From assembly GCA_963920525.1 (NCBI GenBank), contig OY986435.1, forward strand, positions 297,649,708 to 297,713,707: 64,000 bases of DNA. Reading direction: 5' to 3'. Every line of letters starts with the position of its first letter. The first letter of the stretch is position 1. The stretch is from Dichetophora obliterata. Lineage: Eukaryota; Arthropoda; Insecta; Diptera; Sciomyzidae. The notes below the pieces were generated by a model. It saw only the letters and a program-made list of their open reading frames with translations, had not been told where the DNA came from and ran no database searches. Below, one piece after another: positions 38,301-51,080 of this stretch. Position numbers and translations under genes: made by a program.

Positions 38301-40190
38301 AACAAACCACGTCAAAAACTATGATTCTGTAAAAAATTTTAACTAAGATTCTTGAAAAAAAAATCAAATTCCAGAAAACTTTTTTCTGAATATGCAGTCT
38401 TGTGTTTATATGTATTAGAAACAATTTGGTGTATAAATCGTCCTTGTAGGATGTATGGTTTGGGAGTTATGACGGAAAAAGCACATGTTTTTGGCCAGCT
38501 TCCACTCCAAAAAGTGTTCTACAACTCCTAAACTACAAGAGATAGAGCAAAATGTATTTGGACAAAGAAGTAACCCTACTTAAGCACGAGAACCTGGTGC
38601 TCATTTTAATGCATGAATCGTCCTTATCTGATATGTAGTTTTTATTTTAGAAAATAAATAAAAAAAATAAAAATTGACAAAAAAGGGCACATGAAATTAA
38701 CATAAAATCTAATTTTTAAAATTATTTTAAGGATACAGTCTTGTGAACAGTAGCTTAAGGAACATTTTGATGCATAAATCGTTATTTTATGATGTATGGT
38801 TTAGAAGTTATGGCAAAAAAATCAAAAAAATCGCAAAAAACCACGTCAAAAACTATGATTCTGTAAAAAATTTTAACTAAGATTCTTGAAAAAAAATCAA
38901 ATTCCAGAAAACTTTTTTCTGAATATGCAGTCTTGTGTTTATATGTATTAGAAACAATTTGGTGTATAAATCGTCCTTGTAGGATGTATGGTTTGGGAGT
39001 TATGACGGAAAAAGCACATGTTTTTGGCCAGCTTCCACTCCAAAAAGTGTTCTACAACTTCTAAACTACAAGAGATAGAGCAAAATGCATTTGGACAAAG
39101 AAGTAACCCTACTTAAGGACGAGGACCTGGTGCTCATTTTAATGCATGAATCGTCCTTATCTGATATGTAGTTTTTATTTTAGAAAATAAATAAAAAAAA
39201 TAAAAATTGACAAAAAAGGGCACATGAAATTTACATAAAATCTAATTTTTAAAATTATTTTAAGGATACAGTCTTATGAACAGTAGCTTAAGGAACATTT
39301 TAATGCATAAATCGTCCTTTTATGATGTATGGTTTAGAAGTTATGGCAAAAAAATCAAAAAAATCGCAAAAAACCACGTCAAAAACTATGATTCTGTAAA
39401 AAATTTTAACTAAGATTCTTGAAAAAAAATCAAATTCCAGAAAACTTTTTTCTGAATATGCAGTCTTGTGTTTATATGTATTAGAAACAATTTGGTGTAT
39501 AAATCGTCCTTGTAGGATGTATGGTTTGGGAGTTATGACGGAAAAAGCACATGTTTTTGGCCAGCTTCCACTCCAAAAAGTGTTCTACAACTCCTAAACT
39601 ACAAGAGATAGAGCAAAATGCATTTGGACAAAGAAGTAACCCTACTTAAGGACGAGGACCTGATGCTCATTTTAATGCATGAATCGTCCTTATCTGATAT
39701 GTAGTTTTTATTTTAGAAAATAAATAAAAAAAATAAAAATTGACAAAAAAGGGCACATGAAATTTACATAAAATCTAATTTTTAAAATTATTTTAAGGAT
39801 ATAGTCTTATGGACAGTAGCTTAAGGAACATTTTAATGCATAAATCGTCCTTTTATGATGTATGGTTTAGAAGTTATGGCTAAAAAATAAAAAAAATCGC
39901 AACAAACTACGTCAAAAACTATGATTCTGTAAAAAATTTTAACTAAGATTCTTGAAAAAAAATCAAATTCCAGAAAACTTTTTTCTGAATATGCAGTCTT
40001 GTGTTTATATGTATTAGAAACAATTTGGTGTATAAATCGTCCTTGTAGGATGTATGGTTTGGGAGTTATGACGGAAAAAGCACATGTTTTTGGCCAGCTT
40101 CCACTCCAAAAAGTGTTCTACAACTCCTAAACTACAAGAGATAGAGCAAAATGCATTTGGACAAAGAAGTAACCCTACTTAAGGACGAGG
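26328..40190. repeat. 13,863-bp higher-order block, copy 2 (26 units)
   Basis: This block directly follows copy 1 and matches it at all markers I checked. Identity to copy 1 continues to about 40297. It ends at GAAATTAAC in the first copy versus GAAATTTAC in the second, which fits an unequal exchange with its breakpoint inside the interval where units are identical. The near-perfect match indicates a very recent duplication, or an assembly duplication that would need raw reads to exclude. Confidence 0.93.
38024..39370. repeat. Segment duplicated 2133 bp downstream (first copy)
   Basis: The distinctive unit with GTATAAATCGTCCATTAATG and CAAAAATATC (38239-38290), the following GCATAAATCGTTATTTTATG unit, and the CAACTTCTAAAC unit (about 39055) recur in order 2133 bp later. 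The displacement is four units, as in the 6.7/8.8 kb pair. Confidence 0.85.
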
Positions 40191-41503
40191 ACCTGGTGCT
40201 CATTTTAATGCATGAATCGTCCTTATCTGATATGTAGTTTTTATTTTAGAAAATAAATAAAAAAAATAAAAATTGACAAAAAAGGGCACATGAAATTTAC
40301 ATAAAATCTAATTTTTAAAATTATTTTAAGGATACAGTCTTATGAACAGTAGCTTAAGGAACATTTTAATGTATAAATCGTCCATTAATGATGTATGGTT
40401 TAGAAGTTATGGCAAAAATATCAAAAAAATCGCAACAAACCACGTCAAAAACTATGATTCTGTAAAAAATTTTAACTAAGATTCTTGAAAAAAAAATCAA
40501 ATTCCAGAAAACTTTTTTCTGAATATGCAGTCTTGTGTTTATATGTATTAGAAACAATTTGGTGTATAAATCGTCCTTGTAGGATGTATGGTTTGGGAGT
40601 TATGACGGAAAAAGCACATGTTTTTGGCCAGCTTCCACTCCAAAAAGTGTTCTACAACTCCTAAACTACAAGAGATAGAGCAAAATGTATTTGGACAAAG
40701 AAGTAACCCTACTTAAGCACGAGAACCTGGTGCTCATTTTAATGCATGAATCGTCCTTATCTGATATGTAGTTTTTATTTTAGAAAATAAATAAAAAAAA
40801 TAAAAATTGACAAAAAAGGGCACATGAAATTAACATAAAATCTAATTTTTAAAATTATTTTAAGGATACAGTCTTGTGAACAGTAGCTTAAGGAACATTT
40901 TGATGCATAAATCGTTATTTTATGATGTATGGTTTAGAAGTTATGGCAAAAAAATCAAAAAAATCGCAAAAAACCACGTCAAAAACTATGATTCTGTAAA
41001 AAATTTTAACTAAGATTCTTGAAAAAAAATCAAATTCCAGAAAACTTTTTTCTGAATATGCAGTCTTGTGTTTATATGTATTAGAAACAATTTGGTGTAT
41101 AAATCGTCCTTGTAGGATGTATGGTTTGGGAGTTATGACGGAAAAAGCACATGTTTTTGGCCAGCTTCCACTCCAAAAAGTGTTCTACAACTTCTAAACT
41201 ACAAGAGATAGAGCAAAATGCATTTGGACAAAGAAGTAACCCTACTTAAGGACGAGGACCTGGTGCTCATTTTAATGCATGAATCGTCCTTATCTGATAT
41301 GTAGTTTTTATTTTAGAAAATAAATAAAAAAAATAAAAATTGACAAAAAAGGGCACATGAAATTTACATAAAATCTAATTTTTAAAATTATTTTAAGGAT
41401 ACAGTCTTATGAACAGTAGCTTAAGGAACATTTTAATGCATAAATCGTCCTTTTATGATGTATGGTTTAGAAGTTATGGCAAAAAAATCAAAAAAATCGC
41501 AAC
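40191..41503. repeat. Segment duplicated from 2133 bp upstream (second copy)
   Basis: Immediately after the end of the second 13.86-kb block the array continues with the same series of units found at 38.06-39.37 kb (and at 24.2-25.5 kb). The match breaks near 41502, where CGCAAAAAACC becomes CGCAACAAACC. The window thus holds three copies of this series, two at 13.86 kb spacing and one at 2.13 kb. Confidence 0.85.
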
Positions 41504-43705
41504 AAACCACGTCAAAAACTATGATTCTGTAAAAAATTTTAACTAAGATTCTTGAAAAAAAATCAAATTCCAGAAAACTTTTTTCTGAATATGCAGTCTT
41601 GTGTTTATATGTATTAGAAACAATTTGGTGTATAAATCGTCCTTGTAGGATGTATGGTTTGGGAGTTATGACGGAAAAAGCACATGTTTTTGGCCAGCTT
41701 CCACTCCAAAAAGTGTTCTACAACTCCTAAACTACAAGAGATAGAGCAAAATGCATTTGGACAAAGAAGTAACCCTACTTAAAGACGAGGACCTGGTGCT
41801 CATTTTAATGCATGAATCGTCCTTATCTGATATGTAGTTTTTATTTTAGAAAATAAATAAAAAAAATAAAAATTGACAAAAAAGGGCACATGAAATTTAC
41901 ATAAAATCTAATTTTTAAAATTATTTTAAGGATACAGTCTTATGAACAGTAGCTTAAGGAATATTTTAATGCATAAATCGTCCTTTTATGATGTATGGTT
42001 TAGAAGTTATGGCAAAAAAATCAAAAAAATCGCAACAAACCACGTCAAAAACTATGATTCTGTAAAAAATTTTAACTAAGATTCTTGAAAAAAAAAATCA
42101 AATTCCAGAAAACTTTTTTCTGAATATGCAGTCTTGTGTTTATATGTATTAGAAACAATTTGGTGTATAAATCGTCCTTGTAGGATGTATGGTTTGGGAG
42201 TTATGACGGAAAAAGCACATGTTTTTGGCCAGCTTCCACTCCAAAAAGTGTTCTACAACTCCTAAACTACAAGAGATAGAGCAAAATGTATTTGGACAAA
42301 GAAGTAACCCTACTTAAGGACGAGGACCTGGTGCTCATTTTAATGCATGAATCGTCCTTATCTGATATGTAGTTTTTATTTTAGAAAATAAATAAAAAAA
42401 ATAAAAATTGACAAAAAAGGGCACATGAAATTAACATAAAATCTAATTTTTAAAATTATTTTAAGGATACAGTCTTGTGAACAGTAGCTTAAGGAACATT
42501 TTGATGCATAAATCGTCCTTTTATGATGTATGGTTTAGAAGTTATGGCAAAAAAATCAAAAAAATCGCAAAAAACCACGTCAAAAACTATGATTCTGTAA
42601 AAAATTTTAACTAAGATTCTTGAAAAAAAATCAAATTCCAGAAAACTTTTTTCTGAATATGCAGTCTTGTGTTTATATGTATTAGAAACAATTTGGTGTA
42701 TAAATCGTCCTTGTAGGATGTATGGTTTGGGAGTTATGACGGAAAAAGCACATGTTTTTGGCCAGCTTCCACTCCAAAAAGTGTTCTACAACTCCTAAAC
42801 TACAAGAGATAGAGCAAAATGCATTTGGACAAAGAAGTAACCCTACTTAAGGACGAGGACCTGGTGCTCATTTTAATGCATGAATCGTCCTTATCTGATA
42901 TGTAGTTTTTATTTTAGAAAATAAATAAAAAAAATAAAAATTGACAAAAAAGGGCACATGAAATTTACATAAAATCTAATTTTTAAAATTATTTTAAGGA
43001 TACAGTCTTATGAACAGTAGCTTAAGGAACATTTTAATGCATAAATCGTCCTTTTATGATGTATGGTTTAGAAGTTATGGCAAAAAAATCAAAAAAATCG
43101 CAACAAACCACGTCAAAAACTATGATTCTGTAAAAAATTTTAACTAAGATTCTTGAAAAAAAAATCAAATTCCAGAAAACTTTTTTCTGAATATGCAGTC
43201 TTGTGTTTATATGTATTAGAAACAATTTGGTGTATAAATAGTCCTTGTAGGATGTATGGTTTGGGAGTTATGACGGAAAAAGCACATGTTTTTGGCCAGC
43301 TTCCACTCCAAAAAGTGTTCTACAACTCCTAAACTACAAGAGATAGAGCAAAATGTATTTGGACAAAGAAGTAACCCTACTTAAGCACGAGAACCTGGTG
43401 CTCATTTTAATGCATGAATCGTCCTTATCTGATATGTAGTTTTTATTTTAGAAAATAAATAAAAAAAATAAAAATTGACAAAAAAGGGCACATGAAATTA
43501 ACATAAAATCTAATTTTTAAAATTATTTTAAGGATACAGTCTTGTGAACAGTAGCTTAAGGAACATTTTGATGCATAAATCGTTATTTTATGATGTATGG
43601 TTTAGAAGTTATGGCAAAAAAATCAAAAAAATCGCAAAAAACCACGTCAAAAACTATGATTCATGTAAAAAATTTTAACTAAGATTCTTGAAAAAAAATC
43701 AAATT

Positions 43706-43716
43706 CCAGAATATGC
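43706..43716. repeat. Unit with 14-bp deletion in subunit A
   Basis: CCAGAATATGC replaces the usual 25-bp stretch that contains AAACTTTTTTCTGA. The loss removes one T run between two short GA matches, so slippage or microhomology-mediated deletion is likely. The same unit also has GTATGGTTTGGAG with one G missing and CCATTCC for CCACTCC, so it is unusually diverged from its neighbours. Confidence 0.8.
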
Positions 43717-46049
43717 AGTCTTGTGTATATATGTATTAGAAACAATTTGGTGTATAAATCGTCTTTGTAGGATGTATGGTTTGGAGTTATGACGGAAAAA
43801 GCACATGTTTTTGGCCAGCTTCCATTCCAAAAAGTGTTCTACAACTCCTAAACTACAAGAGATAGAGCAAAATGTATTTGGACAAAGAAGTAACCCTACT
43901 TAAGGACGAGGACCTGGTGCTCATTTTAATGCATGAATCGTCCTTATCTGATATGTAGTTTTTATTTCAGAAAATAAATAAAAAAAATAAAAATTGACAA
44001 AAAAGGGCACATGAAATTTACATAAAAGCTAATTTTTAAAATTATTTTAAGGATACAGTCTTGTGGGCAGTAGCTTAAGGAACATTTTGATGCATAAATC
44101 GTCCTTTTATGATGTATGGTTTAGAAGTTATGGCAAAAAAATCAAAAAAATCGCAAAAAACCACGTCAAAAACTATGATTCTGTAAAAAATTTTAACTAA
44201 GATTCTTGAAAAAAAATCAAATTCCAGAAAACTTTTTTCTGAATATGCAGTCTTGTGTTTATATGTATTAGAAACAATTTGGTGTATAAATCGTCCTTGT
44301 AGGATGTATGGTTTGGGAGTTATGACGGAAAAAGCACATGTTTTTGGCCAGCTTCCACTCCAAAAAGTGTTCTACAACTCCTAAACTACAAGAGATAGAG
44401 CAAAATGCATTTGGACAAAGAAGTAACCCTACTTAAGGACGAGGACCTGGTGCTCATTTTAATGCATGAATCGTCCTTATCTGATATGTAGTTTTTATTT
44501 TAGAAAATAAATAAAAAAAATAAAAATTGACAAAAAAGGGCACATGAAATTTACATAAAATCTAATTTTTAAAATTATTTTAAGGATACAGTCTTATGAA
44601 CAGTAGCTTAAGGAACATTTTAATGTATAAATCGTCCATTTATGATGTATGGTTTAGAAGTTATGGCAAAAATATCAAAAAAATCGCAACAAACCACGTC
44701 AAAAACTATGATTCTGTAAAAAATTTTAACTAAGATTCTTGAAAAAAAAAATCAAATTCCAGAAAACTTTTTTCTGAATATGCAGTCTTGTGTTTATATG
44801 TATTAGAAACAATTTGGTGTATAAATCGTCCTTGTAGGATGTATGGTTTGGGAGTTATGACGGAAAAAGCACATGTTTTTGGCCAGCTTCCACTCCAAAA
44901 AGTGTTCTACAACTCCTAAACTACAAGAGATAGAGCAAAATGTATTTGGACAAAGAAGTAACCCTACTTAAGCACGAGAACCTGGTGCTCTTTTTAATGC
45001 ATGAATCGTCCTTATCTGATATGTAGTTTTTATTTTAGAAAATAAATAAAAAAAAATAAAAATTGACAAAAAAGGGCACATGAAATTAACATAAAATCTA
45101 ATTTTTAAAATTATTTTAAGGATACAGTCTTGTGAACAGTAGCTTAAGGAACATTTTGATGCATAAATCGTTCTTTTATGATGTATGGTTTAGAAGTTAT
45201 GGCTAAAAAATCAAAAAAATCGCAAAAAACCACGTCAAAAACTATGATTCTGTAAAAAATTTTAACTAAGATTCTTGAAAAAAAATCAAATTCCAGAAAA
45301 CTTTTTTCTGAATATGCAGTCTTGTGTTTATATGTATTAGAAACAATTTGGTGTATAAATCGTCCTTGTAGGATGTATGGTTTGGGAGTTATGACGGAAA
45401 AAGCACATGTTTTTGGCCAGCTTCCACTCCAAAAAGTGTTCTACAACTTCTAAACTACAAGAGATAGAGCAAAATGCATTTGGACAAAGAAGTAACCCTA
45501 CTTAAGGACGAGGACCTGGTGCTCATTTTAATGCATGAATCGTCCTTATCTGATATGTAGTTTTTATTTTAGAAAATAAATAAAAAAAATAAAAATTGAC
45601 AAAAAAGGGCACATGAAATTTACATAAAATCTAATTTTTAAAATTATTTTAAGGATACAGTCTTATGAACAGTAGCTTAAGGAACATTTTAATGCATAAA
45701 TCGTCCTTTTATGATGTATGGTTTAGAAGTTATGGCAAAAAAATCAAAAAAATCGCAACAAACCACGTCAAGAACTATGATTCTGTAAAAAATTTTAACT
45801 AAGATTCTTGAAAAAAAATCAAATTCCAGAAAACTTTTTTCTGAATATGCAGTCTTGTGTTTATATGTATTAGAAACAATTTGGTGTATAAATCGTCCTT
45901 GTAGGATGTATGGTTTGGGAGTTATGACGGAAAAAGCACATGTTTTTGGCCAGCTTCCACTCCAAAAAGTGTTCTACAACTCCTAAACTACAAGAGATAG
46001 AGCAAAATGCATTTGGACAAAGAAGTAACCCTACTTAAGCACGAGAACC

Positions 46050-47600
46050 TGGTGCTCATTTTAATGCATGAATCGTCCTTATCTGATATGTAGTTTTTAT
46101 TTTAGAAAATAAATAAAAAAAATAAAAATTGACAAAAAAGGGCACATGAAATTTACATAAAATCTAATTTTTAAAATTATTTTAAGGATACAGTCTTATG
46201 AACAGTAGCTTAAGGAACATTTTAATGCATAAATCGTCCTTTTATGATGTATGGTTCAGAAGTTATGGCAAAAAAATCAAAAAAATCGCAACAAACCACG
46301 TCAAAAACTATGATTCTGTAAAAAATTTTAACTAAGATTCTTGAAAAAAAAAATCAAATTCCAGAAAACTTTTTTCTGAATATGCAGTCTTGTGTTTATA
46401 TGTATTAGAAACAATTTGGTGTATAAATCGTCCTTGTAGGATGTATGGTTTGGGAGTTATGACGGAAAAAGCACATGTTTTTGGCCAGCTTCCACTCCAA
46501 AAAGTGTTCTACAACTCCTAAACTACAAGAGATAGAGCAAAATGTATTTGGACAAAGAAGTAACCCTACTTAAGCACGAGAACCTGGTGCTCATTTTAAT
46601 GCATGAATCGTCCTTATCTGATATGTAGTTTTTATTTTAGAAAATAAATAAAAAAAATAAAAATTGACAAAAAAGGGCACATGAAATTAACATAAAATCT
46701 AATTTTTAAAATTATTTTAAGGATACAGTCTAGTGAACAGTAGCTTAAGGAACATTTTGATGCATAAATCGTCCTTTTATGATGTATGGTTTAGAAGTTA
46801 TGGCAAAAAAATCAAAAAAATCGCAAAAAACCACGTCAAAAACTATGATTCTGTAAAAAATTTTAACTAAGATTCTTGAAAAAAAATCAAATTCCAGAAA
46901 ACTTTTTTCTGAATATGCAGTCTTGTGTTTATATGTATTAGAAACAATTTGGTGTATAAATCGTCCTTGTAGGATGTATGGTTTGGGAGTTATGACGGAA
47001 AAAGCACATGTTTTTGGCCAGCTTCCACTCCAAAAAGTGTTCTACAACTCCTAAACTACAAGAGATAGAGCAAAATGCATTTGGACAAAGAAGTAACCCT
47101 ACTTAAGGACGAGGACCTGGTGCTCATTTTAATGCATGAATCGTCCTTATCTGATATGTAGTTTTTATTTTAGAAAATAAATAAAAAAAATAAAAATTGA
47201 CAAAAAAGGGCACATGAAATTTACATAAAATCTAATTTTTAAAATTATTTTAAGGATACAGTCTTATGAACAGTAGCTTAAGGAACACTTTGATGCATAA
47301 ATCGTCCTTTTATGATGTATGGTTTAGAAGTTATGGCAAAAAAATCAAAAAAATCGCAACAAACCACGTCAAAAACTATGATTCTGTAAAAAATTTTAAC
47401 TAAGATTCTTGAAAAAAAATCAAATTCCAGAAAACTTTTTTCTGAATATGCAGTCTTGTGTTTATATGTATTAGAAACAATTTGGTGTATAAATCGTCCT
47501 TGTAGGATGTATGGTTTGGGAGTTATGACGGAAAAAGCACATGTTTTTGGCCAGCTTCCACTCCAAAAAGTGTTCTACAACTCCTAAACTACAAGAGATA
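46050..47600. repeat. Segment copied 4968 bp downstream (first copy)
   Basis: Rare markers in order: ATGGTTCAGAAG (near 46251), GTCTAGTGAACAG (near 46728) and GGAACACTTTGATGC (near 47282). They recur at 51221, about 51696 and about 52252. The offset is not a whole number of full units because a truncated B-B unit at 49.25 kb lies in between. Confidence 0.75.
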
Positions 47601-49084
47601 GAGCAAAATGTATTTGGACAAAGAAGTAACCCTACTTAAGCACGAGAACCTGGTGCTCATTTTAATGCATGAATCGTCCTTATCTGATATGTAGTTTTTA
47701 TTTTAGAAAATAAATAAAAAAAATAAAAATTGACAAAAAAGGGCACATGAAATTAACATAAAATCTAATTTTTAAAATTATTTTAAGGATACAGTCTTGT
47801 GGGCAGTAGCTTAAGGAACATTTTGATGCATAAATCGTCCTTTTATGATGTATGGTTTAGAAGTTATGGCAAAAAAATCAAAAAAATCGCAACAAACCAC
47901 GTCAAAAACTATGATTCTGTAAAAAATTTTAACTAAGATTCTTGAAAAAAAATCAAATTCCAGAAAACTTTTTTCTGAATATGCAGTCTTGTGTTTATAT
48001 GTATTAGAAACAATTTGGTGTATAAATCGTCCTTGTAGGATGTATGGTTTGGGAGTTATGACGGAAAATGCACATGTTTTTGGCCAGCTTCCACTCCAAA
48101 AAGTGTTCTACAACTCCTAAACTACAAGAGATAGAGCAAAATGCATTTGGACAAAGAAGAAACCCTACTTAAGCACGAGGACCTGGTGCTCATTTTAATG
48201 CATGAATCGTCCTTATCTGATATGTAGTTTTTATTTTAGAAAATAAATAAAAAAAATTAAAATTGACAAAAAAGGGCACATGAAATTTACATAAAATCTA
48301 ATTTTTAAAATTATTTTAAGGATACAGTCTTATGAACAGTAGCTTAAGGAACATTTTGATGCATAAATCGTCCTTTTATGATGTATGGTTTAGAAGTTAT
48401 GGCTAAAAAATAAAAAAAATCGCAACAAACTACGTCAAAAACTATGATTCTGTAAAAAATTTTAACTAAGATTCTTGAAAAAAAATCAAATTCCAGAAAA
48501 CTTTTTTCTGAATATGCAGTCTTGTGTTTATATGTATTAGAAACAATGTGGTGTATAAATCGTCCTTGTAGGATGTATGGTTGGGAGTTATGACGGAAAA
48601 AGCACATGTTTTTGGCCAGCTTCCACTCCAAAAAGTGTTCTACAACTCCTAAACTACAAGAGATAGAGCAAAATGTATTTGGACAAAGAAGTAACCCTAC
48701 TTAAGCACGAGAACCTGGTGCTCATTTTAATGCATGAATCGTCCTTATCTGATATGTAGTTTTTATTTTAGAAAATAAATAAAAAAAATAAAAATTGACA
48801 AAAAAGGGCACATGAAATTAACATAAAATCTAATTTTTAAAATTATTTTAAGGATACAGTCTTGTGGGCAGTAGCTTAAGGAACATTTTGATGCATAAAT
48901 CGTCCTTTTATGATGTATGGTTTAGAAGTTATGGCTAAAAAATCAAAAAAATCGCAAAAAACCACGTCAAAAACTATGATTCTGTAAAAAATTTTAACTA
49001 AGATTCTTGAAAAAAAAATCAAATTCCAGAAAACTTTTTTCTGAATATGCATTCTTATGTTTATATGTATTAGAAACAATTTGG

Positions 49085-49440
49085 TGTATAAATCGTCCTT
49101 GTAGGATGTATGGTTTGGGAGTTATGACGGAAAAAGCACATGTTTTTGGCCAGCTTCCACTCCAAAAAGTGTTCTACAACTCCTAAACTACAAGAGATAG
49201 AGCACACGGCATTTGGACAAAGGAGTAGCCCTTCTTAAGGACGAGGACCTGGGAATCCAAATCGACCTTGTAGGATGTATGGTTTGGGAGTTATGACGGA
49301 AAAAGCACATGTTTTTGGCCAGCTTCCACTCCAAAAAGTGTTCTACAACTCCTAAACTACACGAGATAGAGCAAAATGCATTTGGACAAAGAAGTAACCC
49401 TACTTAAGGACGAGGACCTGGTGCTCATTTTAATGCATGA
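49085..49440. repeat. B-B junction: truncated unit with short filler
   Basis: A B subunit runs normally to GACGAGGACCTGG (about 49251). After GAATCC the sequence re-enters the B core as AAATCGACCTTGTAGG, so the C and A subunits are missing. The changed core (CGACC for CGTCC) and the few unmatched bases at the join indicate an old, imperfectly repaired break rather than a clean exchange between aligned subunits. The upstream B carries GAGCACACGGC, the same variant seen next to the 194-bp truncated units further right. Confidence 0.85.
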
Positions 49441-51080
49441 ATCGTCCTTATCTGATATGTAGTTTTTATTTTAGAAAATAAATAAAAAAAATTAAAATGG
49501 ACAAAAAATTGAACATGAAATTAACATGAAATATAATTTTTAAAATTATTTTAAGGATACAGTCTTGTGGGCAGTAGCTTAAGGAACATTTTGATGCATA
49601 AATCGTCCTTTTATGATGTATGGTTTAGAAGTTATGGCAAAAAAATCAAAAAAATCGCAAAAAACCACGTCAAAAACTATGATTCTGTAAAAAATTATAA
49701 CTAAGATTCTTGAAAAAAAATCAAATTCCAGAAAACTTTTTTCTGAATATGCAGTCTTGTGTATATATGTATTAGAAACAATTTGGTGTATAAATCGTCC
49801 TTGTAGGATGTATGGTTTGGGAGTTATGACGGAAAAATCACATGTTTTTGGCCAGCTTCCACTCCAAAAAGTGTTCTACAACTCCTAAACTACAAGAGAT
49901 AGAGCAAAATGTATTTGGACAAAGAAGTAACCCTACTTAAGGACGAGGACCTGGTGCTCATTTTAATGCATGAATCGTCCTTATCTGATATGTAGTTTTT
50001 ATTTTAGAAAATAAATAAAAAAAATAAAAATTTACAAAAAAGGGCACATGAAATTAACATAAAATCTAATTTTTAAAATTATTTTAAGGATACAGTCTTG
50101 TGGGCAGTAGCTTAAGGAACATTTTGATGCATAAATCGTCCTTTTATGATGTATGGTTTAGAAGTTATGGCAAAAAAATCAAAAAAATCGCAAAAAACCA
50201 CGTCAAAAACTACGATTCTGTAAAAAATTTTAACTAAGATTCTTGAAAAAAAATCAAATTCCAGAAAACTTTTTTCTGAATATGCAGTCTTGTGTTTATA
50301 TGTATTAGAAATAATTTGGTGTATAAATCGTCCTTGTAGGATGTATGGTTTGGGAGTTATGACGGAAAAAGCACATGTTTTTGGCCAGCTTCCACTCCAA
50401 AAAGTGTTCTACTACTCCTAAACTACAAGAGATAGAGCAAAATGCATTTGGACAAAGAAGTAACCCTACTTAAGGACGAGGACCTGGTGCTCATTTTAAT
50501 GCATGAATCGTCCTTATCTGATATGTAGTTTTTATTTTAGAAAATAAATAAAAAAAATAAAAATTGACAAAAAAGGGCACATGAAATTTACATAAAATCT
50601 AATTTTTAAAATTATTTTAAGGATACAGTCTTATGGACAGTAGCTTATGGAACATTTTAATGCATAAATCGTCCTTTTATGATGTATGGTTTAGAAGTTA
50701 TGGCAAAAAAATCAAAAAAATCGCAACAAACCTCGTCAAAAACTATGATTCTGTAAAAAATTTTAACTAAGATTCTTGAAAAAAAATCAAATTCCAGAAA
50801 ACTTTTTTCTGAATATGCAGTCTTGTGTTTATATGTATTAGAAACAATTTGGTGTATAAATCGTCCTTGTAGGATGTATGGTTTGGGAGTTATGACGGAA
50901 AAAGCACATGTTTTTGGCCAGCTTCCACTCCAAAAAGTGTTCTACAACTCCTAAACTACAAGAGATAGAGCAAACGGCATTTGGACAAAGGAGTATCCCT
51001 TCTTAAGGACGAGGACCTGGTGCTCATTTTAATGCATGAATCGTCCTTATCTGATATGTAGTTTTTATTTTAGAAAATAA
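49400..51080. repeat. Segment copied 3929 bp downstream (first copy)
   Basis: Markers AATTAAAATGG, GAAATATAATT, GGAAAAATCACATG (near 49833), AAAAATTTACAAAAAAGG (near 50026), CTACTACTCC (50409-50418) and TAGCTTATGG (50641-50650), with CAAACCTCGTC in the same unit, recur in the same order at 53.33-55.01 kb. Differences include ATTGAACATG here versus GGGCACATG in the second copy. Confidence 0.8.

Larger units (their letters stand above)
41504..49250. repeat. Array block 5: mixed units right of the large duplication
   Basis: Units mostly of the AATGCATTT or AATGTATTT class, many with CTTATGAAC in C and CGCAACAAACC in A. Odd units include one with a 14-bp deletion (43711), one with GTGCTCTTTTTAATGC (about 44990), and one with GGTTGGGAG (48570s; one base lost), which lengthens a chance reverse-strand frame to 95 codons. 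No non-satellite sequence is seen. Confidence 0.85.
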
